From NCBI GenBank assembly GCA_963631655.1, contig CAVGRR010000066.1, positions 1 to 8,650 of the forward strand: 8,650 bases of DNA, written 5' to 3'. How positions within the stretch are numbered: position 1 is the stretch's first letter; every line of letters starts with the position of its first letter. Shown here one piece after another: positions 5,987 through 8,650 of the stretch. Position numbers and translations under genes: made by a program. The stretch is from Methanomethylophilus sp963631655. Its GTDB lineage: Archaea > Thermoplasmatota > Thermoplasmata > Methanomassiliicoccales > Methanomethylophilaceae. The notes under the pieces were generated by a model. It was not told the origin of the DNA. It made no database searches and saw nothing but the letters and a program-made list of their open reading frames with translations.

Positions 5987-6027
5987 GGGACATCGGAGGC
6001 TCCCCCTGACGGGGGAGCAGATGTCCC
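5987..6027 (+). terminator. Long hairpin with TGAC loop downstream of Mmp2
   Basis: GCTCCCCC (5999-6006), TGAC (6007-6010) and GGGGGAGC (6011-6018) form a perfect 8-bp stem. GGGACAT (5987-5993) pairs with ATGTCCC (6021-6027) across a small asymmetric internal loop. AT-rich sequence (about 5966-5984) precedes it. A second stem, GATGTTC (6029-6035) with GAACATC (6043-6049), abuts the stop of the convergent protease gene. Probably a bidirectional 3'-end element; function inferred. Confidence 0.65.
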
Positions 6028-6047
6028 AGATGTTCAGATCAAGAACA

Positions 6048-7589
6048 TCACATGATCGCTGAAACGATAATCAGCAGATACAGGAAGATCATCAGCGAGG
6101 ATATGTTCCTGACGACCTCGTTGGTCCTCCGGGCCCTTTCCTCCTTGTCGGTGAGCCCCCTATTCTCATAGACCTTGTCGACCCAGCCCATGAGGACCAG
6201 ACCGCCGTCGAACGGAAGGGCGGGAATGGCGTTGGTGATACCCAACAGGATGTTCAGCCAGAAGATCCAGAACAGGATCCTGCACATGTCCCAGAAGCCT
6301 GCGTGCTGGTCTCCGTACCACCACTGGAGGTTCTCGGGGACAGGATCGAATCCGCTGAACGGGTGTGCGATGTAAGACATCATTCCGGAGACGATTCCGG
6401 TGATGCCATCGGCACCATAGATCGGATTCGCTGCAGTGGATAACAGAGCGGAAGGAGTGATCAGGGTCATTCCGGCAGTGGTCGTGTAAATACCCAGATA
6501 CCCGATCCCGTTGTTTCCTTTGAGGGTGATATCAGCAGTTTGGGAGGTGTATGTTCCGTCGACCAGTTTCACGTAGTTGACAGTGAGCACATCTCCTTCG
6601 TGCGTGATCGACATGAACGAAGAGAACGCCTGAGCGGTGTAGATGTAGTATGTCGTTCCCTTGTAAACGACCGAAGCTATCGTACTCTTATCGAGAATAC
6701 CCGCAGCAGGAGAACCGTCGACCGTCTTTTCGGCGTAGACTCCCCAGACCACGGTCGCCGTATGTTCGACCTTGTCCTCCATAATGTAGGTCACTTCGAC
6801 AGGATCGCCGATGTGCCAGGAGTACTGAGGACTGTCATAATAGTCGGAAGTGTAGCTGAAAGGAACGCCACCTATCTCGGTGATTATGGCCCCGGCGGGA
6901 ATACCCGCATCGTAAGCGGGAGAACCGGTGACCTCGTTGTAGACCGCGGCATTGTCCTCGTAAGGAGATGAGATCCCCCCGAGCATTCCGCAGGAGAATA
7001 TCAGGAACGCCACCGCCGCGATGACGAAGTTGGTGGTTATTCCTGCAGTGTAGATGTCCAGACGTGCCCTGCGGGACGCCTTCTCCACATCCTTCTCGTC
7101 AGGCTCCACGAAGGCACCGAGCGGGACCACTCCGTAAAGCAGTCCGGTGTGCTTCACACCGACGTCGTTCGCACGGCTCTGCAGTCCGTGCGCCATCTCG
7201 TGGAACACCAATGCGATGATAAGTGCCAGCAGTCCGAACCAAAACGGCAAGAGAGGGTTCAGCCCGGGGATGGCGAGAACGTATTCCAGCCCCACTCCTC
7301 CGCTGCTCAGGGTGTCCGGCAGGTTCAGCACCGCCACCACCATAATGAAGATCATCATGATCATCAGAGCAAAGGAGATGATCTGCGAGAATACTCCGTA
7401 GGCCCTCCAGAATCTCTTATATCTTCCGAAACGGTCGATGAAACGAAGACCCAGATGGGTGTTTATCTTGATCGTGGGACCGTACTTCTCGAAGCCGCGT
7501 TCCTTCCACTTGGGATTCGTTCTTACCATGATCCAGAACGGGATGTATATGATGACTAGGATGATCAGGATTATCGCGGTCGTGTTCAT
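6048..7589 (-). CDS. Site-2 protease family M50 membrane metalloprotease with PDZ-like domain
   Basis: This is a 513-residue multi-pass membrane zinc metalloprotease of the kind that cuts substrates within the membrane. The N-terminal hydrophobic segment (about 5-22) and a second (about 68-90) precede the catalytic helix with HEMAH at 130-134 (zinc ligands His130 and His134, general base Glu131). A further membrane segment runs about 185-203. A PDZ-like region starts near 220 (VTGSPAYDAGIPAGAIITEIGGVPF), followed by a long beta-rich insert to about 400. The second active-site motif NAIPALPFDGG is at 453-463, with Asp461 the likely third zinc ligand, and a final membrane helix ends the protein. 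All catalytic residues are present. Start ATG 7589 follows GGAGGCAGGTCA. It lies 21 bases after mptE in the same direction and is probably cotranscribed. Its substrate is unknown; in bacteria, relatives cut membrane anti-sigma factors or signal-peptide remnants. Confidence 0.92.
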   Translation of the reverse strand: MNTTAIILIILVIIYIPFWIMVRTNPKWKERGFEKYGPTIKINTHLGLRFIDRFGRYKRFWRAYGVFSQIISFALMIMMIFIMVVAVLNLPDTLSSGGVGLEYVLAIPGLNPLLPFWFGLLALIIALVFHEMAHGLQSRANDVGVKHTGLLYGVVPLGAFVEPDEKDVEKASRRARLDIYTAGITTNFVIAAVAFLIFSCGMLGGISSPYEDNAAVYNEVTGSPAYDAGIPAGAIITEIGGVPFSYTSDYYDSPQYSWHIGDPVEVTYIMEDKVEHTATVVWGVYAEKTVDGSPAAGILDKSTIASVVYKGTTYYIYTAQAFSSFMSITHEGDVLTVNYVKLVDGTYTSQTADITLKGNNGIGYLGIYTTTAGMTLITPSALLSTAANPIYGADGITGIVSGMMSYIAHPFSGFDPVPENLQWWYGDQHAGFWDMCRILFWIFWLNILLGITNAIPALPFDGGLVLMGWVDKVYENRGLTDKEERARRTNEVVRNISSLMIFLYLLIIVSAIM

Positions 7590-7610
7590 TGACCTGCCTC
7601 CGGTATAAGA

Positions 7611-8294
7611 TCAAGGTCGCTGACGGCGCTTTTCCGATATATTGATAACGTCGTCCCCGCCGTTTCCATATATAATCCTGCGGGCCCAGGACAGCTTGCG
7701 GAGTTTCATATCGGGATCGGAACCTTTCTTGGGATTGGGGTGTTCGAAGTCGAATCCGTAGAGAAGGATCTTCTTTGCTCCGAACTCCCTTGCGGTGCAG
7801 ACGGCACGGTCGCCGTCGGTGAACCCTCCGAAACAGAATGCATTTCCGAACGGTCTGCCCTGGGTGGTGAGGACGACAGGTCCCTTGAACTGGGGTGCGT
7901 ACTGCCTCACGAGATCGGTATTATCGGAATGTGCCAGGATCAATGTCAATGCACCGGATCTACTGGATCCCAGCTGAGGTCCAATATCCCCGTCGAGATC
8001 GGTGACGACGATATCCGGCCGATATCCTGCGGACACCAGCCTTCCGACGGCCGATCCGGAACACAGTATACAGCCTTCTGGGACATGTGACGAAAGGTCC
8101 TCCTCCAGCCCCGGTGAATCCCCTATGACAGAGACCGTTCCGGTCATCCTTTCGATGATGGCATCGGAGTCGCACAGATCGGAATTCAGCGTCAGGGAAC
8201 ACAGTAACCTCACGGACATCGTATCGGAATCCGGATCGAATCCGAAATCCCTGCAGATGTCTTGATATGTAGATTCCCACTCAGTGAACCTCAT
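7611..8294 (-). CDS. mptE: 6-hydroxymethyl-7,8-dihydropterin pyrophosphokinase, archaeal MptE type
   Basis: This 227-residue cytosolic enzyme is of the DUF115/MptE family, which transfers pyrophosphate from ATP to 6-hydroxymethyl-7,8-dihydropterin on the route to (methano)pterin cofactors. It is unrelated in fold to bacterial FolK. Visible motifs, numbered from the ATG at 8294: VIGDSPGLEEDL (57-68), SGSAVGRLVSAGYRPDIVVTDLDGDIG (79-105) with the acidic TDLDGD signature, ILAHSDN (119-125), GGFTDGDRA (156-164), LLYGFDFE (177-184), and the basic KLRKLSWARR (197-206). I chose ATG 8294 over ATG 8300 because GGAGG ends 6 bases before the former and abuts the latter. The start overlaps the end of the upstream small membrane protein gene by 14 bases, implying translational coupling. 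In a methyl-reducing methanogen lacking the full C1 branch, the pterin would serve other one-carbon steps; that is inference. Confidence 0.87.
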   Translation of the reverse strand: MRFTEWESTYQDICRDFGFDPDSDTMSVRLLCSLTLNSDLCDSDAIIERMTGTVSVIGDSPGLEEDLSSHVPEGCILCSGSAVGRLVSAGYRPDIVVTDLDGDIGPQLGSSRSGALTLILAHSDNTDLVRQYAPQFKGPVVLTTQGRPFGNAFCFGGFTDGDRAVCTAREFGAKKILLYGFDFEHPNPKKGSDPDMKLRKLSWARRIIYGNGGDDVINISEKRRQRP

Positions 8295-8610
8295 CCGCAT
8301 CCTCCGTGCTCACGGAACTCCTGTAGACCTTACGGACCTTCGAATGGAGCATGGAAGCGACGACGGCCAAAGCGAATCCGGCCGCGATCTCCATGATGTA
8401 GTTGAAGTAACCGGTGTTGTAGATGCCGACGTAATCCATCATATAGTCGAGGATACCGTTCACGATCAGACCCACGGCGACAAGGTTCAGAAGGATGGTG
8501 ATCATGGAATACTTCAGTTTCCTGGATTTCTGGTAACCGTCGAGGATCGCTCCGAAGACGTACACCATACAGGCGAAGATGAAGAACCACATAGAATACA
8601 CGAAGAACAC
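8281..8610 (-). CDS. Small three-helix membrane protein, unknown function
   Basis: This protein has 109 residues from a GTG start at 8610, with hydrophobic segments at about 1-23 (FFVYSMWFFIFACMVYVFGAIL), 35-58 (SMITILLNLVAVGLIVNGILDY) and 68-89 (FNYIMEIAAGFALAVVASML). Short basic loops (YQKSRKLKYS, HSKVRKVYRSS) and an acidic tail (STEDADEVH) complete it. I recognise no family. GTG 8610 lies about 27 bases from a TATA-like octamer, fitting leaderless translation; ATG 8592 is the alternative (103 residues), and the frame stays open to the right edge, so an upstream extension is formally possible. It is the first gene of a probable operon with mptE, whose start it overlaps, and the M50 protease. 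Confidence 0.7.
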   Translation of the reverse strand: MFFVYSMWFFIFACMVYVFGAILDGYQKSRKLKYSMITILLNLVAVGLIVNGILDYMMDYVGIYNTGYFNYIMEIAAGFALAVVASMLHSKVRKVYRSSVSTEDADEVH

Positions 8611-8634
8611 GATGACCGACTGGGTGGTACGTTC

Positions 8635-8642
8635 AATATAAA
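8635..8642 (-). promoter_or_regulatory. TATA-like octamer upstream of the membrane protein-mptE-protease operon
   Basis: On the minus strand this reads TTTATATT, identical to the octamer at 3143-3150. Its centre is about 27 bases upstream of 8611, directly at the GTG start at 8610. Assigned by spacing; the window ends just beyond, so upstream BRE context is only partly visible. Confidence 0.45.
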
Positions 8643-8650
8643 TTTCGTTG

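Noticed and set aside
1..8650. tRNA, rRNA, CRISPR repeats, insertion sequences, prophage genes
   Set aside because: No cloverleaf, spaced repeats, transposase motifs or terminal repeats were seen on either strand by eye.

Overview
The window looks like the chromosome of a methanogenic archaeon, most likely of the Methanomassiliicoccales (Thermoplasmata) or a close relative. The evidence is a methanogenesis marker protein 2 homologue (PurM/AIR-synthase superfamily), an archaeal MptE-type pterin pyrophosphokinase, a CbiX/CfbA-family chelatase, TATA-like octamers placed where near-leaderless archaeal promoters would sit, and TGA as the stop codon of all nine genes. TGA-only stops with no TAG fit a pyrrolysine-using lineage. 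The lineage is inferred from gene content; no search was run.

Layout. (1) About 2-3113 is a signalling block: the 3' part of a LytS-like membrane histidine kinase (+), a response regulator with a SARP-type winged-helix output (+), then a convergent second LytS-like kinase with about eight membrane segments (-). (2) About 3233-4042 is an unrecognised protein (+) transcribed divergently from the second kinase. (3) 4060-4836 (-) is a two-domain CbiX-type chelatase, divergent from the Mmp2 gene at 4964-5947 (+); they share a compact AT-rich promoter region. (4) 6048-8610 (-) is a probable operon read right to left: a small three-helix membrane protein, MptE, and a site-2-protease family M50 metalloprotease.

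Main points of interest. The two kinases are paralogues with complementary defects. The first has an intact ATP-binding lobe but Ser in place of the phosphoacceptor His. The second keeps the PHFLYNSL phosphoacceptor motif but has lost the N-box Asn and much of the G2 box. This suggests, without proving it, a heteromeric kinase in which one subunit supplies ATP chemistry and the other the phosphorylated His, signalling to the adjacent regulator. Separately, each of the three convergent gene junctions carries a perfect-stem hairpin closed by the same C(TGAC)G loop, always in the same orientation relative to the plus-strand gene. In one of them the stop codon forms the loop. The chelatase is an internal duplication whose N-terminal half has lost both active-site His residues while the C-terminal half keeps both.

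No tRNA, rRNA, CRISPR array, insertion sequence or integrase was seen. Coding density is high and the only non-coding stretches are the short promoter and terminator regions listed.
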